The translations under genes and the position numbers were made by a program. A stretch of 7,379 nucleotides of DNA, from the NCBI GenBank assembly GCA_964588535.1, contig CAZPQA010000135.1:1-7379 (forward strand). Direction: 5' to 3'. This DNA comes from NaphS2 sp964588535. GTDB taxonomy: Bacteria; Desulfobacterota; DSM-4660; Desulfatiglandales; Desulfatiglandaceae. Shown here one piece after another: positions 6,216 to 7,379 of the stretch (positions are counted from its first letter, which is position 1; the number at the start of each line of letters is the position of its first letter). Under the pieces are notes generated by a model. That model was given only the letters and a program-made list of their open reading frames with translations. It did not search any database and was not told where the DNA came from.

Positions 6216-6244
6216 TTGACAATCATTTGAACGGCTGGTATTTA
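6216..6244 (+). promoter_or_regulatory. Candidate sigma70-type promoter for the FAD oxidase gene
   Basis: A perfect -35 TTGACA (6216-6221) is followed by a 17-nt spacer and TATTTA (6239-6244), which matches 3 of 6 consensus -10 bases. Transcription would begin near 6251 and give a leader of about 95 nt. The -10 overlaps the left edge of the palindrome at 6240-6262, so the promoter is probably repressible. Confidence 0.6.
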
Positions 6245-6262
6245 GTTACATTGTAGCTAAAT
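6240..6262. promoter_or_regulatory. 23-bp palindromic operator candidate
   Basis: The half-sites TTTAGTTACA (6241-6250) and TGTAGCTAAA (6252-6261) are reverse complements at 9 of 10 positions around a central T, with a further A:T pair outside them. The site covers the candidate -10 and start region of the rightward promoter, the usual place for a repressor. The cognate regulator is not in the window and cannot be named from the site alone. Confidence 0.65.
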
Positions 6263-6333
6263 CATAGCCATAAGGGTTTTCTACCTTCGCTTTGAAAAAT
6301 AATGACAACCGCTATTATGGAACAAACACTTAC

Positions 6334-6340
6334 AGGAGGT
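6334..6340 (+). promoter_or_regulatory. Near-perfect Shine-Dalgarno of the oxidase gene
   Basis: AGGAGGT lies 6 nt before ATG 6347. It decides between three candidates. ATG 6317 is in frame but has no ribosome site. ATG 6342 overlaps the spacer, is out of frame and reaches a stop after eight codons. Confidence 0.85.
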
Positions 6341-6346
6341 CATGTC

Positions 6347-7379
6347 ATGGATATCCTTCCCGAACTGATCGAAATTGTTGGCCCGGAAAACGTATTTGAT
6401 GATCGCGTCGAATGCTTGAGCAATTCTCGAGATCTTTCCGTGCACGAGGGCGTCCCCGATGTGGTGGTCTTTGCTTTTACCACGGAACAGATCTCCGCCA
6501 TCATGCGGCTCGCCAATGACAAAAAGGTTCCGGTGACCGTGCAGGGCTCGGGAACCGCCACCACCGGGGCGTCCCTGCCCGTCAACGGGGGCATCCTCCT
6601 GGATCTTCACCGCATGAACAACATTCTTGAAATCGACAAGGACAATTTCTATGCCCGGGTGGAACCGGGCGTCATCTGCCTTCAACTCAATACGGAACTA
6701 GGCAAACAGAACCTCATGTTCCCCCCCAACCCCGGCAGCGAGGCCATCGCCACCATCGGAGGCATGATGTCCACCAACGCCAGTGGACACCGGGCGGTCA
6801 AATACGGAACGGCCCGGGATTATGTCAAGGATCTTAAGGTGGTTCTGGCCGACGGCACCGTCATTGAGACCGGTTTTAAAACCCCAAAATCCTCTTTCGG
6901 CTATGACCTCAACCGGGTCTTTGCCAGTGCCGAGGGAACCCTGGGGGTGATTACAGAGGTTACGGTAAAAATCCAGGTTCTTCCGGAATACAATGCCCTG
7001 GCCCTGGCTATTTTTGACGACCTGTTTGCCGCCGGCGCCGCCGTCACCGATATTATCGGGAGCGGCATTCAGCTCACCGCCTGTGAAATTCTCGACAAAT
7101 ACAGCCTCAAGGTCGTGGAAAAGGCCATTGAACGGGATATTACGGGCATTGAAGCCATGTTGATTATCGAGAGCGACGGTGCAAAGGAAACCGTTGTTAA
7201 AGACATGGAACGGATCAACGAAATCTGTAAAAAACACGCCGTCAAGGAGTTTACCTGGTCCGATGATCCGGCCAAAGCCGGGGAAATCATGGAGGCCCGG
7301 GGAAAACTGGTGCCGACGCTTTCTCGAATCAAACCGGGTAACCGGCTGGTGGCCATTTCCGAAGACCTGGGCATTCCCC
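6347..7379 (+). CDS. FAD-binding oxidase, GlcD/D-lactate dehydrogenase type (partial, C-terminus off the right edge)
   Basis: The frame is open for 344 codons to the window end; related proteins have about 455-470 residues. Residues about 38-215 form the PCMH-type FAD-binding domain, with VTVQGSGTATTGASLP (63-78), VEPGVICLQLN (105-115), FPPNPGSEAIATIGGM (125-140), STNASGHRAVKYGTARD (142-158) and SAEGTLGVITEVTVK (194-208). From about 217 the FAD-oxidase C-terminal domain begins and is cut off. The family oxidises 2-hydroxy acids such as glycolate or D-lactate, passing electrons to a partner such as an FeS protein, ETF or quinone. The substrate cannot be decided here, partly because the missing C-terminus holds key ligands. 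The usual GTGLSGG near residue 69 is GTATTGA here. Start ATG 6347 has AGGAGGT 6 nt upstream. It is transcribed divergently from the binding-protein gene, with its own candidate promoter and operator. Confidence 0.92.
   Translation, partial: MDILPELIEIVGPENVFDDRVECLSNSRDLSVHEGVPDVVVFAFTTEQISAIMRLANDKKVPVTVQGSGTATTGASLPVNGGILLDLHRMNNILEIDKDNFYARVEPGVICLQLNTELGKQNLMFPPNPGSEAIATIGGMMSTNASGHRAVKYGTARDYVKDLKVVLADGTVIETGFKTPKSSFGYDLNRVFASAEGTLGVITEVTVKIQVLPEYNALALAIFDDLFAAGAAVTDIIGSGIQLTACEILDKYSLKVVEKAIERDITGIEAMLIIESDGAKETVVKDMERINEICKKHAVKEFTWSDDPAKAGEIMEARGKLVPTLSRIKPGNRLVAISEDLGIP

Noticed and set aside
6281..7374. Long open frames on the minus strand opposite the FAD oxidase
   Set aside because: They are antisense to a frame with clear, continuous FAD-oxidase motifs and show no recognisable family; high GC in third positions explains them.

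Overview
The window looks like chromosomal DNA from a selenoprotein-making, probably anaerobic bacterium. It best fits the former Deltaproteobacteria (Desulfobacterota). The reasons are a selD that itself carries an in-frame UGA (selenocysteine) codon, a yedF directly after it, a GlcD-type FAD oxidase, and GTAG-headed palindromes between genes. The taxon is an inference from gene content; nothing in the window names a species.

Layout. Positions 1-1961 (minus strand) hold a selenium-linked operon read in the order selD, yedF, yajD-like HNH nuclease; the last gene runs off the left edge. selD starts at a TTG at 1961, and its codon 18 is a UGA read as selenocysteine, followed by a bSECIS-like hairpin. 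A caller that treats UGA as stop would lose the first 33 residues, including the active site. Positions 1962-2219 are non-coding and hold two head-to-head REP-like palindromes; a third related palindrome sits between selD and yedF.

Positions 2220-6043 (minus strand) hold a tight three-gene cluster: a periplasmic family 5 (oligopeptide-type) solute-binding protein, a YfiR-family periplasmic protein, and a membrane histidine kinase with a CHASE8-like sensor, HAMP, coiled coil, HisKA_2 and HATPase. No permease, ATPase or response regulator is present. In the known YfiBNR system YfiR represses YfiN, a CHASE8-HAMP diguanylate cyclase. Here the same kind of sensor half is joined to a histidine kinase, which suggests a ligand-binding protein/YfiR/kinase signalling module. 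This is the most unusual part of the window.

Positions 6044-6346 are a divergent intergenic region with a sigma70-like promoter and a 23-bp palindromic operator candidate facing right. From 6347 to the right edge (plus strand) runs a truncated GlcD/D-lactate dehydrogenase type FAD-binding oxidase with a very strong Shine-Dalgarno sequence.
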